This document shows positions 17,106 through 25,160 of a stretch of DNA of 64,000 nucleotides, in pieces. The notes under the pieces were generated by a model that was not told where the DNA came from, made no database searches, and was given only the letters and a program-made list of their open reading frames with translations. The stretch is from Sinorhizobium fredii (GTDB taxonomy: Bacteria > Pseudomonadota > Alphaproteobacteria > Rhizobiales > Rhizobiaceae): positions 1 to 64,000 of the forward strand of contig NZ_CP024309.1 of NCBI RefSeq assembly GCF_002944405.1. Reading direction: 5' to 3'. Position numbers and translations under genes: made by a program. The stretch's first letter is position 1. The number at the start of each line of letters is the position of its first letter.

Positions 17106-18527
17106 TCAGCTTTTTCCGAATGAAGACGCGTCAGTGCGATGCTTCTTCGCGTCTATAAAATCTTCCAGCGTTGGGGCCGGCTTTTCAGCGTCGGTGATCA
17201 ATGTCTGCGACCACAAGATCGAAGCTTCGTAAACGGAAGTGCACTGCCACTCGCCATCTGCCTCAAACCAGTGTTGCCCTTCCGGCAGCAATTCGAACGG
17301 CACAGGATGGTGGGCAAAGGGGTTGTGAATCACCTCGATTTCGGCGGTCCAGGCTTCATACCGATGCGGCCAAAGGTTGCGATACTCGTCGCTCGTGATG
17401 TCGAGGCAGAAGGGGATGCCTTTCAGTGCGCCGGGGGCCCGGTCGAAGAATTCTCCCATCCTGGTATAACGGTAGCCGGCTGGCGCCCCCGCGGCGGAGA
17501 TCGGAACCCGGTTGAGCTTGGCTATTGAGCAGGCGTTGGAAAAAATGACTGCTGAGAGTTCTGCATGCCGATCATTTGCGAACAGACCGGTCGGAAATCG
17601 GGCTGGGCCAAGAAGCGTTTCAGCTGGCATCGGCACAGCTTCCAGCCGGCCGCCGATCTCGGCCACGGTCGCGCCAGATCCCTGGAGATAGCCGATCAAC
17701 CCTTCACGGCTCCACATCATCGATCCAGACGCGTGGAAATCGGCGACCGCCAGGATTAAGGGTTTTCCAATAACATGGGGAAGCTGATCATACCGTCTCG
17801 CGAGCTTATTGCCGATTGTCTTCGCAAAGCGCAAAGCGGCGCTGCCAAAGAAAATCTCCTCCCTGTCCGTCGGTATCTCCGCGAAAGGCGCATTGACGTG
17901 ATTGTAGGGCAACGGCGCATTTGCCGTGACTGCCTCGACCCAAGCTTCGCCGCCAAGGCGGCTCTCGATGCGAAAATCGGGCGACTCGAACGGCTGCTCG
18001 ACCAGCAGCCCTTGTTCTCGAAATGAGGCGAGGAGCTGAGCCTCCCAAATGCGCGTGTGAAAATTGGTGGTCTGGCAGTCGCTGACCCAATTGCGGTCGG
18101 GCCTTGGCAGGGCGAGATAGAGTTGGTTCAGCGCCCATGCGGCTGGCCGACGCGCGGCAGTTGCCAGCAGTCGAAATGAATCGCTTGGCTCACGATCCTT
18201 GAGATCAAAGAGTGGCGGGTGTGCGACGACGCCGGAGGGGACAGGTTCCGGCGGTATCCCCTCTGCCAGGGAGGGCTCTAAAGCTTCGACTGCCGCATCC
18301 ATTGAGCCGAAGCCGCTCCCTCGCTCGGTGATCGTCCAGACCGAGTCCACGCGCCGGCGCATCACAATCGTGCCAAACGTCTTGGTGGCGACGTTCCGGG
18401 TGACAATCCCGCAGGCGAGGCCGTCCGACCCACCCCACGCTCCGACGGGAGACTCGTCGCCGAAACCGTGGCCGCGGGGGAGCGACAATGCGTTGAAATC
18501 GAACTCCCACTGCGGGATTTTGCGCAT
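17106..18527 (-). CDS. Hypothetical protein with a nuclease-like (PD-(D/E)XK-type) core
   Basis: A 473-aa protein. Around residues 155-205 it reads NFHTRIWEAQLLASFREQGL, then ESPDFRI, then GGEAWVEAVTA. This Glu / Pro-Asp-Phe / Val-Glu-Ala-Val pattern resembles the fold core of PD-(D/E)XK-like proteins, though the usual Lys is replaced, so catalysis is uncertain. The rest (DREEIFFGSAALRFAKTIGN, LILAVADFHASGSMM) supports a large accessory-island family seen near defence genes. It is the last gene of a likely operon with the amidohydrolase (28-bp gap) and the DUF5677 protein. Confidence 0.65.
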   Translation of the reverse strand: MRKIPQWEFDFNALSLPRGHGFGDESPVGAWGGSDGLACGIVTRNVATKTFGTIVMRRRVDSVWTITERGSGFGSMDAAVEALEPSLAEGIPPEPVPSGVVAHPPLFDLKDREPSDSFRLLATAARRPAAWALNQLYLALPRPDRNWVSDCQTTNFHTRIWEAQLLASFREQGLLVEQPFESPDFRIESRLGGEAWVEAVTANAPLPYNHVNAPFAEIPTDREEIFFGSAALRFAKTIGNKLARRYDQLPHVIGKPLILAVADFHASGSMMWSREGLIGYLQGSGATVAEIGGRLEAVPMPAETLLGPARFPTGLFANDRHAELSAVIFSNACSIAKLNRVPISAAGAPAGYRYTRMGEFFDRAPGALKGIPFCLDITSDEYRNLWPHRYEAWTAEIEVIHNPFAHHPVPFELLPEGQHWFEADGEWQCTSVYEASILWSQTLITDAEKPAPTLEDFIDAKKHRTDASSFGKS

Positions 18528-18554
18528 TACGTCGCCTTCGGCTGTTCGGGCCGG

Positions 18555-20108
18555 CTAGAGGGCTTGCTTCACATAGGTCGGGAGGTTGATGTTAGCTTTC
18601 AAAGCGGTGATGAAACCAGGATCGTCAACGGCCGTGATCGGCGACATAGGCAATGGTTTCAACACTGGCGCCGCCGCCTTCATAATGTCCTGCAATGTCG
18701 AGAATTGCTGATCGTCTTCCAATTCGAAATCGATTGTGATCGCATCTCGCTCGATCGCCTGAAATCCCATGATAGTAGGCGAGGGAGCGCTTGCGGCGAG
18801 CTCAGGCAGGTGCGCCAGGCCGAACGTCAACTTGGCGATTGCGGTACCAAGTGAAAGCCCGGCAAGCGGATCGTCGCCGGCTTCGGTCAAATCGAGGACG
18901 TAGTCCTTCCCGCCGATAACGATCCGTTCCTGTTCCTTGGCGTTGAAGTCAAGGAATCCAAGGCGACCGTGCCGGGGCGTTCCATTGATCAGAACGGCCA
19001 GGACCTCATTTTCTCGTGCGCCGATGAGCTGCGCGTAGGCATCGCCCGCGTCACCGTCCAGGATCAAGAGGTCGGCTTTCAGTCCGCGTTCTATGCTACC
19101 AACCTGGCCCTGCCAGCCAAGCATTTTCGCGGGCGTTGATGTCACCATCCGTGACAGATCTTCCAGAGAGAATAGGCCTCCCAGATGGTCGCTGACGATG
19201 CGTGCAATCTTGAGCTCGCCCAGGAGGTTCTTGCTTCCGCTTGGTGACCAGTCGGAGCCGAGCGCGATCGGGACGCCCGCAGCCTTTGCGGATGCGACGT
19301 CGGCTGTCTTTCCATAAAGGAGGAGGTTGGAAAGCGGTGACCAGACCATCCCGGCAGCAGCAGCGATGCGTTGAAAGTCCGCGGCCTGCAGCCCGGTGCA
19401 ATGGATGGGGATCAGATCCGGATCGATGGCCCATGTGTTGGGAATGTATTCGAGATCGAGGAAGCGCTGGCGTGCGTCCTGATCGGTTCCTTCGCTGAGG
19501 TGATAGAAGAAGGGGCGATCCTTCTGAAGCGCCGGGACGAGGTCCGACGCGATCTGGGCTGCCGTATAGTCTAGTGTCTGGCCGCCGGCGGCTGGGAAGG
19601 CAGGGTCGCGCGGTGCTTCGACATTGCGGGTGAGACCCTGGTACCATTTCGAGCCGCCGCCTCGGCTTAGTCCTTGCGTTGTCGTCGTCCCGCCAAGCAG
19701 CGACCGGCATTCAACGAAGCGCGCGATACTGCGCGGGTAATCGACATCAACGTTGCCGCCGATGACATTAGCGGGGAGGGAGATCGAAACCTTGTAATCG
19801 GGTTCGTGCTCGCGCCACTGATTTCGGTTGGTGTAGGTCTTCGGGACGTTCCAGAGGGGCAGGAAATTGTAGCTCAAGTGGTTGTGGAGCTCGATGAGGC
19901 CTGGGTAGATCGTCCCGTGGGTGTCGATCGGCGTAATGCCAGCGAATTCATTGGGAACATGACCAGGGTCGGCGACGACGGCGGCAATGCGGTCGGCTTC
20001 GATGCAGATCGCGCCATGGGGGTAGATCGTGCCGTTCCCATCCATCGTGACGATGCGGCCGACGAGAATCTGTCGAACGCCGTGAACTGCTGCAATGAAA
20101 TTTCCCAT
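18555..20108 (-). CDS. Amidohydrolase-superfamily metal-dependent hydrolase
   Basis: A 517-aa cytoplasmic protein. Metal-binding motifs: LIELHNHLSYN (His75 and His77), FFYHLSEGTDQ, LIPIHCTGL, and LGSDWSPSGSKN (the conserved Asp before a Ser-rich loop). The C-terminal segment MLGWQGQVGSIERGLKADLL is the usual composite-domain return strand. This fits the ATZ/TRZ-like or guanine/cytosine-deaminase-like branch of the superfamily; the substrate is not clear. It sits between the DUF5677 gene (33-bp gap) and a nuclease-like protein inside the defence island. A nucleotide- or nucleoside-modifying role would fit, but that is inference. Confidence 0.8.
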   Translation of the reverse strand: MGNFIAAVHGVRQILVGRIVTMDGNGTIYPHGAICIEADRIAAVVADPGHVPNEFAGITPIDTHGTIYPGLIELHNHLSYNFLPLWNVPKTYTNRNQWREHEPDYKVSISLPANVIGGNVDVDYPRSIARFVECRSLLGGTTTTQGLSRGGGSKWYQGLTRNVEAPRDPAFPAAGGQTLDYTAAQIASDLVPALQKDRPFFYHLSEGTDQDARQRFLDLEYIPNTWAIDPDLIPIHCTGLQAADFQRIAAAAGMVWSPLSNLLLYGKTADVASAKAAGVPIALGSDWSPSGSKNLLGELKIARIVSDHLGGLFSLEDLSRMVTSTPAKMLGWQGQVGSIERGLKADLLILDGDAGDAYAQLIGARENEVLAVLINGTPRHGRLGFLDFNAKEQERIVIGGKDYVLDLTEAGDDPLAGLSLGTAIAKLTFGLAHLPELAASAPSPTIMGFQAIERDAITIDFELEDDQQFSTLQDIMKAAAPVLKPLPMSPITAVDDPGFITALKANINLPTYVKQAL

Positions 20109-20140
20109 CTAAACTCCCCCCAGAGACTGAATTGAAATTT

Positions 20141-20923
20141 TTAGGCGTTCTCATCCTGCTGCGACGGTTGGTCGGCGCGGTGCCGTTCACTTGCCAAGGC
20201 CCGGTAGCGTCGAAGTAGCGTCTGAAATTCGACCCAAACGCCAGTTTTTGCTTTGATCTTCATGATGAGCAGAGTGGCGATTGTCATAGAAATGCCGAGC
20301 TCGGTCATCGTGCGGTGAAACTCGTCGTCATCGAGCGCCGGATGAAGGGTCAATGTTGCCGATCCGGTTTCGGGATGCTCGATATAGTGCCGGTTGAGGG
20401 CGGTGACACTCACGTGAGCCGCGTCCCCGGAAATATCGCGATAGCTGCGATAAAGCCGATCGAAGTCGCTGCCCTCCAGGAGCGTACCGAGTTGGATTGC
20501 CTTCGCGCCCTGAAGCCCTTGATCGACAAATTCCTGCAGCTGTTGCCTGACGTCGTCGGTGCCGCTGAACGTGTTCGCATCGAGATGAAGAGCAGCCCGC
20601 GAATGCCGGCTCTTGAAGTCATCGTCCTTCATTTTTGCGACGAAAGCGGGATTTCGGTCTAGCGCGATGAGGTACATCGTCGCCTCAAGGACGCCGCGGG
20701 AATGGATGCGAAAATCAAGCTGTCGGTCGTTTTCGAGCAGGAGCAAGGCGCCCTCGAACAGCGTCAGCGCTCGGGCGTACAGCGCCATTTTGAGCGCAAT
20801 TAGCTCCCGCTCCTCGTCTGAGGCAACGTCGACTGGGTCTTCCGAAGTAAAGCGTCTGGCAGCGTCGACATAGTCATTCATCCAGGCAAGCCATTGCGAT
20901 GAGCGCGATCGCTGTTCGGTCAC
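20141..20923 (-). CDS. DUF5677 family protein
   Basis: About 260 aa from a GTG at 20923, which has GGAG upstream; the open frame itself extends to 21016. The protein is alpha-helical, with ALTLFEGALLLLENDRQLDF, SRGVLEATMYLIALDRNPAF, and a His-containing segment YRDISGDAAHVSVTALNRHY. This is typical of DUF5677, a HEPN-like helical family common near defence genes. It is the first gene of the minus-strand operon with the amidohydrolase and the nuclease-like protein, and is divergent from the pair at 21099-22305. Confidence 0.65.
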   Translation of the reverse strand: MTEQRSRSSQWLAWMNDYVDAARRFTSEDPVDVASDEERELIALKMALYARALTLFEGALLLLENDRQLDFRIHSRGVLEATMYLIALDRNPAFVAKMKDDDFKSRHSRAALHLDANTFSGTDDVRQQLQEFVDQGLQGAKAIQLGTLLEGSDFDRLYRSYRDISGDAAHVSVTALNRHYIEHPETGSATLTLHPALDDDEFHRTMTELGISMTIATLLIMKIKAKTGVWVEFQTLLRRYRALASERHRADQPSQQDENA

Positions 20924-21098
20924 GGATGATAGCTCCGAAAAAATTGGTATGGCTGAAGATTCCTGGCAGAATTTCGCGGGAGCGCGATGCCATCGGCAGG
21001 CATATAGGAAAGGCAAAGAGTGTTGGATTTCGTCTTCTTGTGGGCGAATTCAGTTTTCACGTCGCGGCCCCGATTCTCATTGAGGTATTTCATGGTAG

Positions 21099-21635
21099 AT
21101 GAATGTTATGAGGGATGATTTGCAAGAAATACTTTCAGTATTAGCGGTGGCGGTGCGTGCACTTCTGCAGGACAAGGATCTTGCCTATGCGGATCCTGCC
21201 GAGCGCGCGCTTGTCGCGCGAATTCGGGATCTCCTGCATGGGGAATATGCCGGGTGGTCGATCGATTTGGAATGGAATCGCCGCGAGGACGTGATCAAAC
21301 GCCTTCGCTATGACCTGAGCGATGATGAGTTGATTGGGAAGGACGCGATCGTCCCCGACCTGATCGTACATCGGGTCGGGAAGCGTGAAAATTTGCTCGT
21401 CGTTGAGGTCAAGAAGTCGACCAACAAGGACTTCGATGGGGACATCTGGAAACTCAAGGGAATGACGGAGCAGGCCGGGGCTTACGGGTATATGGTTGGG
21501 CTTCATCTGGTGATCGACGTAAAGGCAGGGATCGCGCCGCGTTGCGACGTCTATGTCGACGCTGCGTTGGACGAAGAGTTGACGGAGTGGATGCGCGCCG
21601 AGTTGGGGGAGCAGATTGACTGCAGATCCTGTTGA
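21099..21635 (+). CDS. Small PD-(D/E)XK-like nuclease
   Basis: A 178-aa protein. The motif IVPDLIVHRVGKRENLL followed by VVEVKKS gives Pro86-Asp87 and Glu103-x-Lys105, a good PD-(D/E)XK signature. Downstream helices (KLKGMTEQAGAYGYMVGLHL) fit restriction-like nucleases. It is only this core plus a short helical N-terminus. The next gene starts 20 bases before its end with a TTG, so the two are translationally coupled. Confidence 0.7.
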   Translation: MNVMRDDLQEILSVLAVAVRALLQDKDLAYADPAERALVARIRDLLHGEYAGWSIDLEWNRREDVIKRLRYDLSDDELIGKDAIVPDLIVHRVGKRENLLVVEVKKSTNKDFDGDIWKLKGMTEQAGAYGYMVGLHLVIDVKAGIAPRCDVYVDAALDEELTEWMRAELGEQIDCRSC

Positions 21636-22305
21636 GATCGTAAGACTGCTCGGCCGCTTTACCGGGCCGGATTTGACGCGGACATTATCGCGCATCGAGG
21701 GTGCGGTGCGAGGCGTGTCAGCCGGCGACTGCAGGGGCTTCCTCGCAAATGCCGGGGCTGGCCGTGAGGTGCTGGCGGCCGCGGCCGGCATGAAGCGGCT
21801 TGCCGGACAGATCAATGTCACAATTCATGCGCTCGGCATCCTCATGTGCCTGCCACATATTCTCGAGCCGGACGAGCGCGTCGAATCTGTGTCTCTCGGT
21901 GCCGGAAATACGGGCCGCGATTTCGATCTGGAGACGAATGTTCGGGTTGCCGAGTTCAAATTTATTCAGTGGAGAGGCGGGCCGGAGACGATCCGCCAGA
22001 ATTCGGTTTTCAAGGACTACCTGCTGCTTGCGGAACATCCGACGGCGAAGCGTAAGCACCTCTATTTGCTCGGAACGGAGCATGCGATCAGGTTTTTGCG
22101 AGGTGGTCGCGCCATGTCGAGCGTCTTGAGCAGAAACACCAAGCTGCAGAGGATGTTTACGGAGCGGTTCGGGAAGCGCTTCCGGACGGTCGGCGATTAT
22201 TACGCGGCCCACGCTAGCGCGGTTCAGATCGATGATGTTTCGCCCTGGCTTTCTGAATTGGCGGAGGAGTTGATCGCGGAGCCGGATATGGATGTGAGTG
22301 ATTGA
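21616..22305 (+). CDS. Hypothetical protein with a second nuclease-like motif
   Basis: A 229-aa protein from a TTG start at 21616, preceded by GGGGGA at a good distance. The segment NTGRDFDLETNVRVAEFKF contains Asp102/Asp104 and Glu113-x-Lys115, resembling another PD-(D/E)XK core; the N-terminal ~80 residues are helical. It overlaps the preceding nuclease gene by 20 bases. The two may form a heteromeric enzyme or nuclease plus regulator. Family not recognised. Confidence 0.65.
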   Translation: MTADPVEIVRLLGRFTGPDLTRTLSRIEGAVRGVSAGDCRGFLANAGAGREVLAAAAGMKRLAGQINVTIHALGILMCLPHILEPDERVESVSLGAGNTGRDFDLETNVRVAEFKFIQWRGGPETIRQNSVFKDYLLLAEHPTAKRKHLYLLGTEHAIRFLRGGRAMSSVLSRNTKLQRMFTERFGKRFRTVGDYYAAHASAVQIDDVSPWLSELAEELIAEPDMDVSD

Positions 22306-22361
22306 AGAGCAGCGTAGATGAGCGAATGGGTTGGCGAACGGGAAAACGCTGAAGGGCTGGG

Positions 22362-23261
22362 ATGGGGAAAACGCTTTACATCATCGGAAACGGCTTCGAT
22401 CTCCACCACGGAATTCCGTCATCCTATAAGGCGTTCGGAGAGTATCTCCGGCGGTCGGATGCCAAGACCTATGAGGTCGTCGAGAAATACTTCGCGATGG
22501 ATGCTCAGTTCTGGGCCGAATTCGAGGATCGGTTGGCCTATTTCGACAGCGATTCGCTGATCGAGGACGCGTCCAACTTTCTGGTCGGATACGGCGCCGA
22601 CGATTGGAGCGACGCATACCACCACGATTACCAGTACGAGATTCAGCAGGCGGTCGAGGCGATCTCGACGACGTTGCAGTTGCGCTTTGCCGAATGGATA
22701 CGCCAGCTTCCCGTTCCATCGGCTGCTGAGTTCAGCGGGCAGCGCGTTCCGGTGGATCCGTCGGCGGTCTTCCTGAACTTCAACTACACGCCGTCGCTAC
22801 AACGCCTGTACGGGGTTCCCGGCATAAACGTGTTGCACATCCATGGAGCGGCGGCGAACCCAACGGAGACGTTGGTGCTGGGCCATGGATGGGAGCCCGA
22901 TCCAAACCCGGATCCCTACCGTTTCGAGCAGGATCCGGAGGGTGCGGATATGCGTGTCGTCGAAGGGCAGGGGATTGTCGACGACTACTTCAGGGACACG
23001 TTCAAACCCACCGCCAAAGTCATTGAGAAAAACGCAGCCTTCTTCGCCGGGCTGTCGGATGTGGATCGGATTGTTGTGATGGGACATTCGGTGTCGGAGG
23101 TCGATCACCCGTATTTTGAGGAGGTCATCGCGAATATCGACGTCAACCGGGTGCGCTGGACGGTCAGCTATTACGGGGATCTTGCTGGGCTGCGCCAGCG
23201 CATGGAGTCGCTGGGCGTGCCAGATCATCTGACTGAGTATGCATTACTGAATGAGTTTTGA
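22362..23261 (+). CDS. abiH: AbiH-family abortive-infection protein
   Basis: A 299-aa protein starting MGKTLYIIGNGFDLHHGIPSS, the hallmark N-terminus of AbiH (PF14253). Further conserved blocks are FLNFNYTPSLQRLYG, then NVLHIHGA and LGHGWEP, and near the C-terminus RIVVMGHSVSEVDHPYF. AbiH, first described on a lactococcal plasmid, confers phage resistance by an unresolved mechanism. Spaced 57 bp after the small nuclease-like pair on the same strand, with GAAGGG upstream of the start. It may form an operon with them. Confidence 0.88.
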   Translation: MGKTLYIIGNGFDLHHGIPSSYKAFGEYLRRSDAKTYEVVEKYFAMDAQFWAEFEDRLAYFDSDSLIEDASNFLVGYGADDWSDAYHHDYQYEIQQAVEAISTTLQLRFAEWIRQLPVPSAAEFSGQRVPVDPSAVFLNFNYTPSLQRLYGVPGINVLHIHGAAANPTETLVLGHGWEPDPNPDPYRFEQDPEGADMRVVEGQGIVDDYFRDTFKPTAKVIEKNAAFFAGLSDVDRIVVMGHSVSEVDHPYFEEVIANIDVNRVRWTVSYYGDLAGLRQRMESLGVPDHLTEYALLNEF

Positions 23262-23536
23262 GCCAATTGAAATGATCCGAGAGGTCGGAGAGGAGAGAGA
23301 TGGGAGAGCGATAAGTTTGGTGATGACCCCTTTAATACAAAAGCTGTTTGAGCTTCTCAGAGCGGAAGGTTCTATTTGAGAAACGGGACCCAACGGTGAC
23401 GTATCCGACCGCGTCGAAACGGTGGTAGGGCAGTATCACCGTTCGCACGGACTCGACCTGGGCTTTCATCGCGAAGTTTGCAATAGGAATGCCCTCGGAG
23501 CTCAAACCCAGTGGTAAGCAATTTCATGTGTCAACG
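23262..23536. other. Short gap with a possible gene fragment
   Basis: No complete gene. On the minus strand a short open frame ending near 23330 reads SSEGIPIANFAMKAQVESVR and continues ~35 more residues. It could be the C-terminal piece of a lost gene, but I do not recognise it. Confidence 0.3.
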
Positions 23537-24433
23537 TTAAGCAGAGAACAGGTCCGTCACGCGGGCGAAGGGCTGGCGCCGCTCCGAGTGATGGCGGACT
23601 TTTTTCCGCACGACCTCTCCAAGATCGAGCCGGCGGTTCAGGGCGTGGTAGATGTCGGCACCATCCATCATGATCAAGCGGCGGGCGGTGAAAGCGTCAA
23701 AGCTTTCGCCGGAAAAGCTGCCGTACGAAACGTAAAGCCCTCGGGTCCAATCCGGGCGTTCTAGCAATTTTCCCTGGAAACTGTGAAGCATTGCGGCGTC
23801 AGTGGGCCGCGAATGCCACTTGGCTTCAACAAGGTAAGTGCTTCCTTCGTGCTGAAATGAACCGTCGATCTGTTCGCCTGAAGTACGGAACGACGCGTGT
23901 GCATCTAGGCCCCATACGTCGAACCAGCGCTTCAAGAAGCGTTCGAACGCGTATCCTCGCTGTTGGGGGGCTTCGTCCATCGCCGTTAGAGCAAGGAACT
24001 CCTGCTCCAGCGCAAGAAGGACGCCCTCACTCGGTCCTTTCGGTTCGGGTGCCGGCGGTGGCGGCGCAGGTGCGTCGTTGGGATCGGACGGAAGTGGCTT
24101 TCCGCCTAGCTTCTGTAGCATACTGCTAAGGCGCTGTCGTGCGTTGGGCACCGTTTCTTCTTCCCCACGATCAAGCATTCCGGTTTCGCGATATTCCCAC
24201 AACGCAGTGAGCGTGCGAACTACGTCTGCGTTCGGTGAGATCTCAAGGAACGCACGGAAATGCTTCCCTTTGGAGGTGCCGTATATCGCATAGCGGTCGT
24301 GATAGATGTCGATCTTGAGATCGCGGTTGAAAAATGCCGCGAAACGGTCGTTGCTGAAGTCCAGGACATATCCGCCGTACATCCCGAAGATCTTGTCAAT
24401 CAACGCCATGTCGGTAGTCGTTAGTTCCGCCAT
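23537..24433 (-). CDS. Mrr-like restriction endonuclease domain protein
   Basis: A 298-aa protein. I take the start MAELTTTDMALIDKIFGMYG at 24433 because the extension upstream is low-complexity and unlike a real N-terminus. The N-terminal half is a helical DNA- or protein-binding region. A Pro-rich linker (DAPAPPPPAPEPK) leads to the nuclease domain: GYAFERFLKRWFDVWGL, SGEQIDGSFQ, then YLVEAKWHSRPTD. The Asp and Glu-x-Lys form the Mrr catalytic set. Mrr-type enzymes cut modified or foreign DNA. It is convergent with abiH. Confidence 0.8.
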   Translation of the reverse strand: MAELTTTDMALIDKIFGMYGGYVLDFSNDRFAAFFNRDLKIDIYHDRYAIYGTSKGKHFRAFLEISPNADVVRTLTALWEYRETGMLDRGEEETVPNARQRLSSMLQKLGGKPLPSDPNDAPAPPPPAPEPKGPSEGVLLALEQEFLALTAMDEAPQQRGYAFERFLKRWFDVWGLDAHASFRTSGEQIDGSFQHEGSTYLVEAKWHSRPTDAAMLHSFQGKLLERPDWTRGLYVSYGSFSGESFDAFTARRLIMMDGADIYHALNRRLDLGEVVRKKVRHHSERRQPFARVTDLFSA

Positions 24434-24597
24434 CGATTTGCTCGCGAAATTTCTTATGCTAGCCAATTTGGCGCAACACCGGACCGGTATGCAATCACGG
24501 AAACGGGAATCCCGGGCTTTTCGTTTTGAACCACAATGTCTATTGCCCGCCTTTCGGCGATGCACATTGCCGGAAGGCGAGCCGTGGCGACGCTACT

Positions 24598-24801
24598 TCA
24601 AAGAACGCTGACGTTCTCGGCCTTCGACTTGCCGGTCTTGCGGTCCTGTCCCATGTCGTAGCTGACCTTCTGACCATCCTGAAGAGAGCCGCCGAAACCG
24701 ACCGCTGAGATGTGAACGAATACGTCTGGGCCGCCATTGTCAGGAGTAATGAAGCCAAAGCCTTTGTCTTGAGCGAAGAATTTTACAGTGCCAGTTGCCA
24801 T
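24598..24801 (-). CDS. cspA: Cold-shock protein, CspA family
   Basis: A 67-aa protein, the family's normal length, starting [23 protein letters not shown]1 (KGFGFI) and RNP2-like (DVFVHISAV) motifs are present. These small OB-fold proteins bind single-stranded RNA and DNA and act as RNA chaperones. Very similar to the second copy at 58834-59037. The upstream in-frame extension has no family support, so I place the start at 24801. Confidence 0.95.
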   Translation of the reverse strand: MATGTVKFFAQDKGFGFITPDNGGPDVFVHISAVGFGGSLQDGQKVSYDMGQDRKTGKSKAENVSVL

Positions 24802-25160
24802 CTTGTCCTCGTCGGTTGCTGAGCGTCCCTCAACGCAATACCGGTCAACGATCGGTACGGCAAGGATCTCCATGGCGAGCAAATCCGCCGCTTCGGACGA
24901 TTTTACGCTAAGTATTTGTATATCATATCAATCGGCTACCGAAATGACCGGCCGATAGTTCGTATCCCTTCAAGGCGACGAGAGATCGCACGTCGGCTTT
25001 TGGCCTCACGAAGCTGTCACCGCTACGCTAAGCTTCGATGACCTGTTGGCACTACAGAAGCGGGTCTTTCCTGCCGAACTGATCGAGATCGACAGGACGA
25101 GCGAGCACTGGGTCAAGTCGGCAGAGCCGCAAAATGCCACTTTAAGGCTCGCCGGTTCGA

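Noticed and set aside
24549..24578. Hairpin GCCTTTCGGC / GCCGGAAGGC after the first cold-shock gene as a terminator
   Set aside because: Good stem, but no T run on either strand; probably chance or a weak stabilising structure.
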